Below, one piece after another: positions 12,488 through 26,700 of a stretch of DNA of 64,000 nucleotides. Source of the stretch: Argopecten irradians (taxonomy: Eukaryota; Mollusca; Bivalvia; Pectinida; Pectinidae); NCBI RefSeq assembly GCF_041381155.1, contig NC_091138.1, forward strand, positions 20,027,255-20,091,254. The letters are read 5' to 3'. The stretch's first letter is position 1. Every line of letters starts with the position of its first letter. The notes under the pieces are model-generated. The model searched no databases. It saw only the letters and a list, made by a program, of their open reading frames with translations, and was not told where the DNA came from. The position numbers were made by a program, and so were the translations under genes.

Positions 12488-15400
12488 GCAAGTCTGAACC
12501 AAGATCTGTATAATGGTGGTTGTCCTTGATGTTATGTACACCAAGCCTGAACCAAGATCTGTATAATGGTAGTTGTCCTTGGTGCTGTGTACACCAAGTC
12601 TGAACTAAGATCTGTATAATGGTGGTTGTCCTTGATGCTGTGTAAAGCCAAGTCTGAACCAAGATCTGTATAATGGTGGTTGTCCTTTGATGTGTTGTGT
12701 AAGCAAGTCTGAACCAAGATCTGTATAATGGTGTTGTCCTTGATGCTGTGTAAAGCCAAGTCTGAACCAAGATCTGTATAATGTAGTTGTGGTGGTTGTC
12801 CGATTGATGTGTTGTCCTTGATGCTGTTACCAAGTCTGAACCAAGATCTGTATAAATGGTGTTGTCCTTGATGCTGTGTAAAGCCAAGGCAAGCTGATAT
12901 AATGGTTGTCCTTGTCTGTAACCAAGCCTGAACCAAGATCTGTATAATGGTTTGTCCTTGTGCTTGTAACAAGCTGACAATCTGTATATGTTGTCCTGAT
13001 GCTGTGTAAACCAAGTCTGAACCAAGATCTGTATAATGGTGGTTGTCCTTGATGCTGTGTACACCAAGCCTGAACCAAGATCTGTATAATGGTGGTTGTC
13101 CTTGATGCTGTGTAAAGCCAAGTCTGAACCAAGATCTGTATAATGGTAGTTGTTCTTGATGCTGTGTACACCAAGCCTGAACCAAGATCTGTATAATGGT
13201 GGTTGTCCTTGATGCTGTGTAAAGCCAAGTCTGAACCAAGATCTGTATAATGGTGGTTGTCCTTGATGCTGTGTAAAGCCAAGTCTGAACCAAGATCTGT
13301 ATAATGGTGGTTGTCCTTGATGCTGTGTTCACCAAGCCTGAACCAAGATCTGTATAATGGTGGTTGTCCTTGATGCTGTGTAAAGCCAAGTCTGAACCAA
13401 GATCTGTATAATGGTGGTTGTCCTTGATGCTGTGTAAAGCCAAGTCTGAACCAAGATCTGTATAATGGTAGTTGTCCTTGATGCTGTGTAAAGCCAAGTC
13501 TGAACCAAGATCTGTATAATGGTGGTTGTCCTTGATGCTGTGTTCACCAAGCCTGAACCAAGATCTGTATAATGGTGGTTGTCCTTGATGCTGTGTAAAG
13601 CCAAGTCGGAACCAAGATCTTATAATGTGTTGTCTTGTTGTAACCAAGCTGAACCAAGATCTTATAATGGTAGTTGTCCTTGATGCTGTGTAAAGCCAAG
13701 TCTGAACCAAGATCGTATAATATGTTGTCTTTGTTGTGTAAAGCAAGTCTGAACCAAATCTATAATGGTAGTTGTCCTTGATGCTGTGTAAAGCCAAGTC
13801 TGAACCAAGATCTATATAATGGTGGTTTTCTTGACATGAAATTTGTTTGTCCTATAGTGATAAACCAAGTCTGAACCAAGATCTTATAATGGTGGTTGTC
13901 CTTGATGTGTGTAAGCCAGTCTGAACAAGTCTGTATAATGTGGTTGTCCTTGATGTGTGTAAGCCAAGTCTGAACCAAGATCTGTATAACTTGATGTTGT
14001 CCAGTTGATCTGAGGTGTTGTCAAGCCAAGTCTGAAAAATCTGATAATGGTGTTGTCCAAGCCTGAACCAAGTCAAGATCTGTATAATGGTGGTTGTCCT
14101 TGATGCTGTGTAAAGCCAAGTCTGAACCAAGATCTGTATAATGGTGGTTGTCCTTGATGTTATGTACACCAAGCCTGAACCAAGATCTGTATAATGGTAG
14201 TTGTCCTTTGATGCTGTGTACACCAAGCCTGAACCAAGATCTGTATAATGGTAGTTGTCTTTGATGCTGTGTACACCAAGCCTGAACCAAGATCTGTATA
14301 ATGGTGGTTGTCCTTGATGTTGTGCACACCAAGCCTGAACCAAGATCTGTTATTGATGGTTGTCCTTTATAGCTGGTAAACCAAGCCTGAACCAAGATCT
14401 GTATAATGGTAGTTGTCCTTGATGTTGTGTAAAGCCAAGTCTGAACCAAGATCTGTATAATGGTGGTTGTCCTTGATGTTATGTACACCAAGCCTGAACC
14501 AAAATCTATATAATGGTAGTTGTCCTTGATGCTGTGTAAAGCCAAGTCTGAACCAAGATCTGTATAATGGTGGTTGTCCTTGATGCTGTGTAAAGCCAAG
14601 TCTGAACCAAGATCTGTATAATGGTGGTTGTCCTTGATGTTATGTACACTAAGCCTGAACCAAGATCTGTATAATGGTAGTTGTCCTTGGTGCTGTGTAC
14701 ACCAAGTCTGAACCAAGATCTGTATAATGGTGGTTGTCCTTGATGCTGTGTAAAGCCAAGTCTGAACCAAGATCTGTATAATGGTGGTTGTCCTTGATGC
14801 TGTGTAAAGCCAAGTCTGAACCAAGATCTGTATAATGGTGGTTGTCCTTGATGCTGTGTAAAGCTAAGTCTGAACCAAGATCTGTATAATGGTGGTTGTC
14901 CTTGATGCTGTGTTCACCAAGCCTGAACCAAGATCTGTATAATGGTGGTTGTCCTTGATGCTGTGTAAAGCCAAGTCTGAACCAAGATCTATATAATGGT
15001 AGTTTTTCTTGATACTGTGTAAAGCTAAGTCTGAACCAAGATCTGTATAATGGTGGTTGTCCTTGATGCTGTGTTCACCAAGCCTGAACCAAGATCTGTA
15101 TAATGGTGGTTGTCCTTAATGCTGTGTAAAGCCAAGTCTGAACCAAGATCTGTATAATATTAGTTTTCCTTGATATTATCTACACCAAGCCTGAACCAAA
15201 ATCTGTATAATTGTAGTTGTCCTTGATGCTGTGTACACCAAGCCTGAACCAAGATCTGTATAATGGTAGTTGTCTTTGATGCTGTGTACACCAAGCCTGA
15301 ACCAAGATCTGTATAATGGTGGTTGTCCTTGATGCTGTATTATGCACACTAAGCCTGATCAAGATCTGTATAATGGTATTTGTCCTTGATGCTGTGTAAA

Positions 15401-17245
15401 GCCAAGTCAGAACCAAGATCTATATAATGGTAGTTGTCCTTGTTGTTGTGTAAAGCCAAGTCTGAACCAAGATCTATATAATGGTAGTTGTCGTTGATGC
15501 TGTGTAAAGCAAAGTCTGAACCAAGATCTGTATAATGATGGTTGTCCTATATGTTGTGTAAAGTCAAGTCTGAACCAAAATCAGTATAATGGTAGTTGTC
15601 CTTATAGCTGATAAACCAAGTCTGAACCAAGATCTATATAATGGTGGTTTTCCTTGATGTTGTGTAAAGCCAAGTCTGAACTAAAATCTGTATAATGGTG
15701 GTTGTCCTTATAGCTGATAAACCAAGTCTGAACCAAGATCTGTATAATGGTGGTTGTCCTTGATGCTGTGTAAAGCCAAGTCTGAACCAAGATCTGTATA
15801 ATGGTGGTTGTCCTTGATGTTGTGTAAAGCCAAGTCTGAACCAAGATCTGTATAATGGTGGTTGTCCTTGATGCTGTGTAAAGCCAAGTCTGAACCAAGA
15901 TCTGTATAATGGTGGTTGTCCTTGATGCTGTGTAAAGCCAAGTCTGAACTAAAATCTGTATAATGGTGGTTGTCCTTATAGCTGATAAACCAAGTCTTTA
16001 CCAAGATCTGTATAATGGTGGTTGCCCTTGATGCTGTGTAAAGCCAAGTCGGAACCAAGATTTGTATAAAGGTGGTTGTCCTTGATGTTATGTACACCAA
16101 GCCTGAACCAAGATCTGTATAATGGTGGTTGTCCTTGATGTTATGTACACCAAGCCTGAACCAAGATCTGTATAATGATGGTTGTCTTTATAGCTGGTAA
16201 ACCAAGCCTGAACCAAGATCTGTATAATGATAGTTGTCCTTGATGTTGTGTACACCAAGCCTGAACCAAGATCTGTATAATGATGGTTGTCTTTATAGCT
16301 GATAAACCAAGCCTGAACCAAGATCTGTATAATGGTAGTTGTCCTTGATGTTGTGTACACCAAGCCTGAACCAAGATCTGTATAATGGTAGTTGTCCTTG
16401 ATGTTGTGTACACCAAGCCTGAACCAAGATCTGTATAATGAAGTTGTCCTTGATGTTGTGTACACCAAGCCTGAACCAAGATCTGTATAATGATGGTTGT
16501 CTTGTAGCTGGTAAACCAAGCCTGAACCAAGATCTGTATAATGATAGTTGTCCTAGATGTTGTGTTCACCAAGCCTGAACCTAGATCTGTATAATGATGG
16601 TTGTCTTTATAGCTGATAAACCAAGCCTGAACCAAGATCTGTATAATGGTAGTTGTCCTTGATGTTGTGTACACCAATCCTGAACCAAGATCTATATAAT
16701 GATAGTTGTCCTTGATGTTGTATACACCAAGCCTGAACCAAGATCTGTATAATGATGGTTGTCCTTGATGTTGTGTACACCAAGCCTGAACCAAGATCTG
16801 TATAATGATGGTTGTCCTTGATGTTGTGTACACCAAGCCTGAACCAAGATCTGTATAATGATGGTTGTCTTTATAGCTGATAAACCAAGCCTGAACCAAG
16901 ATCTGTATAATGATAGTTGTCCTTGATGTTGTGTACACCAAGCCTGAACCAAGATCTGTATAATGATGGTTGTCTTTATAGCTGATAAACCAAGCCTGAA
17001 CCAAGATCTGTATAATGATAGTTGTCCTTGATGTTGTGTACACCAAGCCTGAACCAAGATCTGTATAATGATTGTTGTCTTTATAGCTGATAAACCAAGC
17101 CTGAACCAAGATCTGTATAATGGTAGTTGTCCTTGATGTTGTGTACACCAAGCCTGAACCAAGATCTGTATAATGGTGGTTGTCCTTGATGTTATGTACA
17201 CCAAGCCTGAACAAAGATCTGTATAATGGTAGTTGTCCTTGATGT
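12488..17245. repeat. Large minisatellite, ~54-bp unit, about 88 copies
   Basis: The unit begins AACCAAGATCTGTATAATGG, continues TGGTTGTCCTTGATGCTGTG and ends TAAAGCCAAGTCTG (54 bp). Variants ending TACACCAAGCCTG are 53 bp, and variants with TTTATAGCTGATAAACCAAG are about 52 bp. Left of about 16,090 the 54-bp form dominates; to the right the 53- and 52-bp forms often alternate, making a higher-order dimer near 105 bp. The minus strand of the unit has no stop codon in any frame, so long antisense ORFs (up to 421 codons) run through the array and change frame at every 53-bp unit. These are consequences of the repeat and not evidence of a gene. Two patches (about 12,650-13,010 and 13,610-14,060) hold units riddled with small deletions. 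Confidence 0.95.
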
Positions 17246-17488
17246 TAAAAAATGGTAGTCCTTGATGAAGACAATGCTCACTCTCTTGGAGCACCTGTTT
17301 CAATTACCATTGTTTCTTTCAGGAATCTAGGTACAAATTTCAACCAAGTCAGCAAGTCTAATATACACGTGTTTCTTTAAAAAAACAATTTACAATACCA
17401 CTTGTAAGAGTTCCAAGATAAAATTTAAATTTGCCTGGGTAAAATCTAGATTTTGTTTTGTCCTGGAACAACTGTTCTTTTCCCGGAG

Positions 17489-17568
17489 TACCGTATTTCA
17501 CCGCAAATAAGACCCCCCTCCCAGAGAAGAAATAAAGGTCAAAAGTGGTGGGAGGTCTTATTTGCGGA
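17489..17568. mobile_element. Small MITE, partly truncated
   Basis: The left end CCGTATTTCACCGCAAATAA is followed by GACCCCCC, and the right end carries the inverse (GGGAGGTCTTATTTGCGG). The fold-back is about 80 bp and lacks the outermost bases of the right repeat. It resembles in style the element at 48,484-48,662. Confidence 0.6.
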
Positions 17569-17569
17569 C

Positions 17570-20310
17570 AACAATATTTTAACTGATTTATGCTCCTGTA
17601 TAAACTTTATTGCATTTTGAAAACATTTTTGCTGTCACTTCATAATTAGTTGTTGCTTTTGGTTTCACCAAAGTACTTTTAATATGAACTGCCCCATGAC
17701 TAAAGAATATGCAGAACTGCATTCCTCTGGTATGTTTTCCCAGAAATAGAACCATGAATCATTGTGCATCAGTTTCCATGTCAATATTTTGAGGAGGAGA
17801 CACATTAGTGTAACCTCTTCAAATCTATACAGCTTTCCGTGTAAAAACCCGACAGAGAAACTCGTTCACCTAAATCAAGTGATGTTTGGTGAGGATCACC
17901 AGAAGGAAGAGCCACTTGTTCTGATGTAAACAAGTCTTCTTGACTCGGAAATTATCTAATTAAATCACCGCCAGCACATCACTCTGTACTCTTATTGGTC
18001 ATGCTGGCAGCGCATCCCAACTAAATGTACTTTCTAAGGCAATAATGTCATTTGCATCATAACCAGCTATGTAACAATAAATGTTAATTTGGTTTGAGTG
18101 GGAGATATGTTCTTACGTTGAAGTCTATTGTGGCCAAGTCTGTTTTATGAGCAGCTGTTATAAGGAGAATATATTCCAGCACTAAATCTATGAATACCTC
18201 AAACCAAAACTGACAATAGTTTTCATATAGTTTTACATGAAATAACTTTAGAAGGATAACTTCAAATATTCACGCTTATAAAATTTTCAGTTAAAATATG
18301 ATGATGTACGTACATTATCTTCAGAACCAGATAAAACCATTAACTGTAAATTTTGAAAATTTGATATGAGGAAATGTTGTGTGTTCACAATGCTTTTTAT
18401 CAGACTTTATGTGGAAAATGAAGATCATAAACCACGAAATTTGTAGCTTTCCAGAATCACAAACTATAATTCAATTAAGGCCATCCTCCCTGACAAACCT
18501 ACAGCCTGGAGATTTATTTCCTATGTTAATTTGTAGGTCGGTAGTTTTTACATTAAAAAGTCTTGGCTATGACACATGAAGAGCTATAAACTTCACGTAA
18601 TGGAAGTGAACCTGGCTGACACCAACAGGCCAGTCACCAGTCACTTAGAAACTTACACTAAAATTACAACATTGGTGAATAAGGTCAACTTACTTACAAC
18701 ATGTCAAGGTCAAATTTCACCTACTGACAGGGTCACATACCAAGTAAGAATTTTATATTAAACAAATACACTTGATCTTCAGCCAGAAACAACATTTCTA
18801 GTATCATCAAATATTGTTTTCTATCTCTAGTATCATCGAATATTGTTTTCTATCTCTCTAATATCATCAAATATTGTTTTCTATATCTCAAAATGGAAAT
18901 TTTGATAATTTATTACTTTTACATGTAATTTAAATGAATTGAAAATGACAATTTCTGCATATTTCTCATTTGATTATTCATAAATGTCTGATGAATATAT
19001 ATTATATCACAATATTTATCATTTTGATAATTTAGTTACTATGTCATTTTTTATAAAAGGAGTAAATATTTTTCTCATCTATCTACAATCTGTCACTCCA
19101 TCACACACTGGTGTAAAAAGGTGTTAACATCTCTGACTGGTATCAGGCACCAAGGTCAATCAAAGTCAAGGTCACTGAGCCAACTACTGACCTCCACATT
19201 GATGTATAACCAATTCCTCATCATCTTTGATGAAATGATACATATTTTTTTACATGAGTTTAGGAGGAGAGTTATAGTTGTTTAACATTTTACAAATATT
19301 CTCCAAATATCCCAACATATTGCCAGGGTTGGAGAAGGTCAGTCTGTAACATGTTTGTGAGATGGTAATCATGAGCACTATTTTTACATGCAAATCCCAA
19401 AGTAAACCCAGCTTATCTTTGTTACTGCACATTAATGTAGCAGCATGTCGAGTCTGATCCCTTAGACGTACAAAACTCCACTACAGGAAGTGCAGTCTAT
19501 CCCGTCCACACTAACAGGAAGTCCGCTGATACCAAGTCTTAACATTTATCTCTTACATACAAAAGCTGTGTACATACAAACAAACACTAAGTCTCTTGGA
19601 TGTATTCCACCATGTAGAACTGTTTAACAGCAATATATGTCAACTGTTATATGTCTCCCTGGGGTGTGGCCTAAAACCTACCAATATATAATTGGAAGGT
19701 TAACAATTACTGGTAACAAATGGAATTTTTATAACTTTTAAAGCATCCAAAAAGTTAACGAAAGATAAATAAGTTCACAAAAAAAATATTTCAACACAGC
19801 AAGATATTCCTTCAAAAACGGTTGAATAAACAAAAAGTGTTATTGCATTCAATTTGCAGAAATCATGTATAAAGTGAGTTTTTGCAACATTTCAATTTCT
19901 AACAGGAGGTCTCCAATGAACCCTTACTGTCTTTATGTCAAGTTCAATCACTATATGTATAACAAATATTAACAGTAATTGATTAACTCTGCATACTTAA
20001 AGAAATTTAATCTCCGTTCCCAGATGAACAATTGCAAGGATAAGTTGATTTTAAAAAGATTAAATATTTATGGGATTAGATCCTAAACCATTCTTTTTGA
20101 CTGGTTGCACTTTAAACTGATAAACTTCAATGATATTCCATTGACAAAGCCATATACTGTAACATAGAGCTAGGCAAACAGTCTGTATTTAAGGGGAGAC
20201 AACCCTTATATCAGGTAGACCATCAGGTATTGGTTACAAAATCTATAATTCAACACTTTGTTTCTGAAATAAAACATTCCCACCACAATTATTATAAACA
20301 AAAACAATTA
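17570..20310. other. Stretch without a supported gene
   Basis: I searched the minus strand for a continuation of the gene at 20,721-42,810 and found no exon with good splice sites and codon use. The short plus-strand ORFs at 18,379-18,761 look accidental. Confidence 0.4.
18797..18890. repeat. Short tandem repeat, 3 copies of ~33 bp
   Basis: CTAGTATCATCAAATATTG followed by TTTTCTATCT is repeated three times with single-base changes. Confidence 0.75.
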
Positions 20311-20311
20311 C

Positions 20312-20442
20312 AGCAACCACTTAGCATATAGCAACCACTTAGCATATATTACACCAACCACTTAGTATATATTACACCAACCACTTAGTATATATTACAC
20401 CAACCACTTAGTATATATTACACCAACCACTTAGTATGTATT
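20312..20442. repeat. Short tandem repeat, ~23-bp unit
   Basis: CAACCACTTAGTATATATTA followed by CAC is repeated about five times; the first copies are shorter and read CAACCACTTAGCATATAG. Confidence 0.85.
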
Positions 20443-20720
20443 CAATGACATCATATTTTTGCTTTGTATGATAAAGGAGAGAAAATAACAAATGATACAG
20501 ATTTCCACAATTTGACAATTGTTTGTGTTTCTTAGGTTGGCTCAGGGTTGAGACAAGCTACATGTGCATGTTTTCCATATATTTCCATATGACAACATTA
20601 AAACGATATATAATATAATAGCAATGATACAATGACTTCATGGCAGTAATTCGATCACACCAGGTGAACAGGTCAATACTGCATCACTTATCAGATATAT
20701 GAGAAGTAATTGAGTCCTAC

Positions 20721-23700
20721 CTGTACTTTTCCTTGGGGAGATCTATGACCTTAGTGACATGTGTTTTCCAGGCCTCCAGTTCGTCCAGTTCCATCCGTGC
20801 ATCAAGTGCTGCCAGAGCCTGTTCTGTCTGGATCTAAAAAAGCAGTAAGATCACAAAAATTAAAATTTAATAAAATGCATATAAAACAGAAGACCCCTGA
20901 ACAATGAGAATAGAACCAAGTATTCTGAAAAGAAAAGACCTTCTGCTTTACCTATGAATAGCCATCATACAAATCTATGTAACAACAATGGAAATCTAGG
21001 AGACCATCATATAAATCTAGATTGACTTCATACAAATTAAATTTAGGTATCCACCATACAAAAATATTATAATCTAGATGATATTAATAATTTTAATCTT
21101 TCACAGCTTTGGACAATGTCTTACCTTTAAGAAATCAATGTATTGACCAGAATATAACTGTATGTTTATTTACCTGGAAGAAGTAGTTGGATGCTAGTCC
21201 AGGCCCTGCTATCCTACGGGCCACAAAACTGTCCTTGGACGGGACCCTGCCACGACTTTTCACAACAGTGAAGTACATGACAGTATCCCATGCTCCTCGT
21301 CCTGTTCGCCTCAGCACTCCGACTACAAAAATACAAAAAAAAACAGTAAGACATATGAAAACGGGTCATGTAACTCATCTGAAAACAGATCCTCAAGGTA
21401 TATAACTCTGTAAAAAAACATTCAACTTTAGTCAAAAGAACAATAATAAACTGGTGTCAATGCCATAGAATGAGTGTAAAAGGAAAGTCACTTTTAATTG
21501 TAATACATATAAAGGAATAAGGTTTATTTGAATTTTTTTATATGGCATGAGGGATTTTGAATGTTAAAGGTTTATTTAATTTTTTTTATATCACATGAGG
21601 GATTTTGAATGTTAAGATAAAAAAAAACCTTTATTTCAATCTATATGATCAAATATTAATCAATGACCAATACATACAGATGGAAACCCCTAAAGCAGCC
21701 ATAGGACAGAGAACACCTCCGGTCAGTCCAGCGGCTATTGGCTGGATTAAACCCTGGAGTAAAATCCGTCCTATTAAGGCTTCGAAAACCAGGAACAAAC
21801 GGTTACTCTCATCTGAAATACAAAATAACTCTATAAATGCTCTTACAACCATGAAAATAATTCTTTTCTAAATGGAAATCTCCTTGAAAGCACCACTTAA
21901 ATATTGTTTTTTACATGTATACCTAACAAACTATCAGAATCATATCTGTGCCTTATATGTTCAGGAAAATTTTTGAGTAAGCAGAAATTTAATGCTTTAA
22001 AATTTTGTATTATGACTAAAGAAATATTGATAGAATATAACATTAAAACATCTCATTGCATTACTTATAGTGTGACGAAATGACGAATAGATGAGAATGA
22101 AATGAAATATGATCACTTGAAATAAGAACATGAATTCATGTCTAAATAAAATTTAAATGTGAAATCTACCCAATTTTTTATAGCAGTAACATATTTACAC
22201 TACTCTACAATAAATAAAACTCACCTGGGCAGTCAAAATCAAAGATAAGAAAGAAACTGAAGTGGACTAGTAAGGTGACAGCTGGCATCCTGTAAAACAG
22301 ACAATACATTACAGCTCTGGTAGTAAGTACTGTACAAACTATCCTAATATCACAGTACTACATACAATCTTAACCTGGTAAACTTGTTATCCAAGTTTCT
22401 TATTTATATGACAAAAGTGAAAATATTTGTCACCTTGATATTGGCACATGCCTTACTTATTCACTATGCACAACATACTAGAAAATGGAATTTTGTAAAG
22501 ATCTCAATAAAACCGGTTGTGAATCCGAGTGATACAGAGTCCTCGTGAAGTAGATATGTAAAAAGAGTGAGTTCTTTCAGTAAACTTAGTATTTATTCAA
22601 AGCATTGTTAACAACACTTTGAGCAAATATTAAGTTTAGAGGAAGGAACTACGGTATTGGACTCACTCTTTTTACGTACTGCTTTAGTTTAACTAACATT
22701 TCATATAGGAAAAAAAGTTTCTTTTCTAGTTTGAGTCACATTCCTAATAAAAGTTATAACCTTTAGTTGTTAAATAAAAACTGACCAGAGAGGGGCTGTG
22801 ATGGCAGCGGTCAGTGAAGCAGTGGACGCTACAACACAGCAGGCTGGGAAAAACAAGACTAGTATCACTGTTCCGCACGCTCCCTTCAGCACGTAGTTCC
22901 AGAAACGATTGAGGTGACGTGTAAAGCTCTTCCCCAGAAAACCTGTAAAAACATGCAACACACAACTGTCTTTAGCTCACCTGAGTCTTTCAAACTTAAA
23001 AAATAATAAGCTGACGTGCATTTGCCTAAGAAATGTAATATCTTTCAGAGGTATTACAACATCAAAAATCTACTTTCAAACTTAATAACCTGAGTTTTGC
23101 ATTCAGACATATATTTTTTCAGAGATAAAATAACATGTTAAGTGTACTGACCTTGATCTGGAGCATCTTCAAACTTTTTGCGTGAATCCCAGACATTGAT
23201 CCACAGCTGACTGAGGCGTGAGCACAGAGTCTGTGTGATTGAGCGTGTGCTACGATACAACTTCCCCTGTAATAATACAATTTGTTACTTAGCTACAACA
23301 GCCTGAGGCGTGAACACAGAGTCTGGGTGATTGAGCGTGTACTACGATACAACTTCCCCTGTAATAATACAATTTGTTACTTAGCTACAACAGCCTGAGG
23401 TGTGAACACAGAGTCTGGGTGATTGAGCGTGTGCTACGATACAACTTCCCCTGTAATAATACAATTTGTTACTTAGCTACAAACTGAGGGAACACAGAGT
23501 CTGGTGATGGGTGCCGTAATATCATTTGTTACTTACTACAACAGCCTGAGGTGAACACAAGTTGGTGATTGAGCGTGTACTACGATACAACTTCCCCTGT
23601 AATAATACAATTTGTTACTTAGCTACAACAGCCTGAGGCGTGAACACAGAGTCTGGGTGATTGAGCGTGTACTACGATACAACTTCCCCTGTAATAATAC

Positions 23701-26700
23701 AATTTGTTACTTAGCTACAACAGCCTGAGGCGTGAACACAGAGTCTGGGTGATTGAGCGTGTACTACGATACAACTTCCCCTGTAATAATACAATTTGTT
23801 ACTTAGCTACAACAGCCTGAGGTGTGAACACAGAGTCTGGGTGATTGAGCGTGTACTACGATACAACTTCCCCTGTAATAATACAATTTGTTACTTAGCT
23901 ACAACAGCCTGAGGTGTGAACACAGAGTCTGGGTGATTGAGCGTGTACTACGATACAACTTCCCCTGTAATAATACAATTTGTTACTTAGCTACAACAGC
24001 CTGAGGTGTGAACACAGAGTCTGGGTGATTGAGCGTGTACTACGATACAACTTCCCCTGTAATAATACAATTTGTTACTTAGCTACAACAGCCTGAGGTG
24101 TGAACACAGAGTCTGGGTGATTGAGTGTGTACTACGATACAACTTCCCCTGTAATAATACAATTTGTTACTTAGCTACAACAGCCTGAGGTGTGAACACA
24201 GAGTCTGGGTGATTGAGCGTGTACTACGATACAACTTCCCCTGTAATAATACAATTTGTTACTTAGCTACAACAGCCTGAGGTGTGAACACAGAGTCTGG
24301 GTGATTGAGCGTGTACTACGATACAACTTCCCCTGTAATAATACAATTTGTTACTTAGCTACAACAGCCTGAGGCGTGAACACAGAGTCTGGGTGATTGA
24401 GCGTGTACTACGATACAACTTCCCCTGTAATAATACAATTTGTTACTTAGCTACAACAGCCTGAGGTGTGAACACAGAGTCTGGGTGATTGAGCGTGTAC
24501 TACGATACAACTTCCCCTGTAATAATACAATTTGTTACTTAGCTACAACAGCCTGAGGTGTGAACACAGAGTCTGGGTGATTGAGCGTGTGCTACGATAC
24601 AACTTCCCCTGTAATAATACAATTTGTTACTTAGCTACAACAACCTGAGGCGTGAACACAGAGTCTGGGTGATTGAGCGTGTACTACGATACAACTTCCC
24701 CTGTAATAATACAATTTGTTACTTAGCTACAACAGCCTGAGGCGTGAACACAGAGTCTGGGTGATTGAGTGTGTACTACGATACAACTTCCCCTGTAATA
24801 ATACAATTTGTTACTTAGCTACAACAGCCTGAGGCGTGAACACAAGTCTGGGTGATTGAGCGTGTACTACGATACAACTTCCCCTGTAATAATACAATTT
24901 GTTACTTAGCTACAACAGCCTGAGGCGTGAACACAGAGTCTGGGTGATTGAGCGTGTACTACGATACAACTTCCCCTGTAATAATACAATTTGTTACTTA
25001 GCTACAACAGCCTGAGGCGTGAACACAAAGTCTGGGTGATTGAGCGTGTGCTACGATACAACTTCCCCTGTAATAATACAATTTGTTACTTAGCTACAAC
25101 AGCCTGAGGCGTGAACACAAAGTCTGGGTGATTGAGCGTGTACTACGATACAACTTCCCCTGTAATAATACAATTTGTTACTTAGCTACAACAGCCTGAG
25201 GCGTGAACACAAAGTCTGGGTGATTGAGCGTGTACTACGATACAACTTCCCCTGTAATAATACAATTTGTTACTTAGCTACAACAGCCTGAGGTGTGAAC
25301 ACAAAGTCTGGGTGATTGAGCGTGTACTACGATACAACTTCCCCTGTAATAATACAATTTGTTACTTAGCTACAACAGCCTGAGGCGTGAACACAAAGTC
25401 TGGGTGATTGAGCGTGTACTACGATACAACTTCCCCTGGTAATAATACAATTTGTTACTTAGCTACAACAGCCTGAGGCGTGAACACAAGTCTGGGTGAT
25501 TGAGCGTGTACTACGATACAACTTCCCCTGTAATAATACAATTTGTTACTTAGCTACAACAGCCTGAGGTGTGAACACAAAGTCTGGGTGATTGAGCGTG
25601 TACTACGATACAACTTCCCCTGTAATAATACAATTTGTTACTTAGCTACAACAGCCTGAGGTGTGAACACAGAGTCTGGGTGATTGAGCGTGTGCTACGA
25701 TACAACTTCCCCTGTAATAATACAATTTGTTACTTAGCTACAACAGCCTGAGGCGTGAACACAGAGTCTGGGTGATTGAGCGTGTACTACGATACAACTT
25801 CCCCTGTAATAATACAATTTGTTACTTAGCTACAACAGCCTGAGGCGTGAACACAGAGTCTGGGTGATTGAGCGTGTCTACGATACAACTTCCCTGTAAT
25901 AATACAATTTGTTACTTAGCTACAACAGCTGATTGAACACAAGTCTGGGTGATTGAGCGTGTACTACGATACAACTTCCCCTGTAATAATACAATTTGTT
26001 ACTTAGCTACAACAGCCTGAGGTGTGAACACAAAGTCTGGGTGATTGAGCGTGTACTACGATACAACTTCCCCTGTAATAATACAATTTGTTACTTAGCT
26101 ACAACAGCCTGAGGCGTGAACACAAGTCTGGGTGATTGAGCGTGTACTACGATACAACTTCCCCTGTAATAATACAATTTGTTACTTAGCTACAACAGCC
26201 TGAGTGACACAGTCTGTGCGTGATACAACCACTAAAAGTCTGGTGATGAGGTGTACTACGATACAACTTCCCCTGTAATAATACAATTTGTTACTTTAGC
26301 TACAACAGCCTGAGGCGTGAACACAAAGTCTGGGTGATTGAGCGTGTACTACGATACAACTTCCCCTGTAATAATACAATTTGTTACTTAGCTACAACAG
26401 CCTGAGGCGTGAACACAAAGTCTGGGTGATTGAGCGTGTACTACGATACAACTTCCCCTGTAATAATACAATTTGTTACTTAGCTACAACAGCCTGAGGC
26501 GTGAACACAAAGTCTGGGTGATTGAGCGTGTACTACGATACAACTTCCCCTGTAATAATACAATTTGTTACTTAGCTACAACAGCCTGAGGCGTGAACAC
26601 AAAGTCTGGGTGATTGAGCGTGTACTACGATACAACTTCCCCTGTAATAATACAATTTGTTACTTAGCTACAACAGCCTGAGGTGTGAACACAAAGTCTG

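Noticed and set aside
12333-17303. Long minus-strand ORFs of 72-421 codons with repetitive peptides
   Set aside because: They follow from a 54/53-bp repeat that lacks stop codons on that strand; they overlap in all frames, begin at arbitrary AUGs inside units and have no supporting signals.
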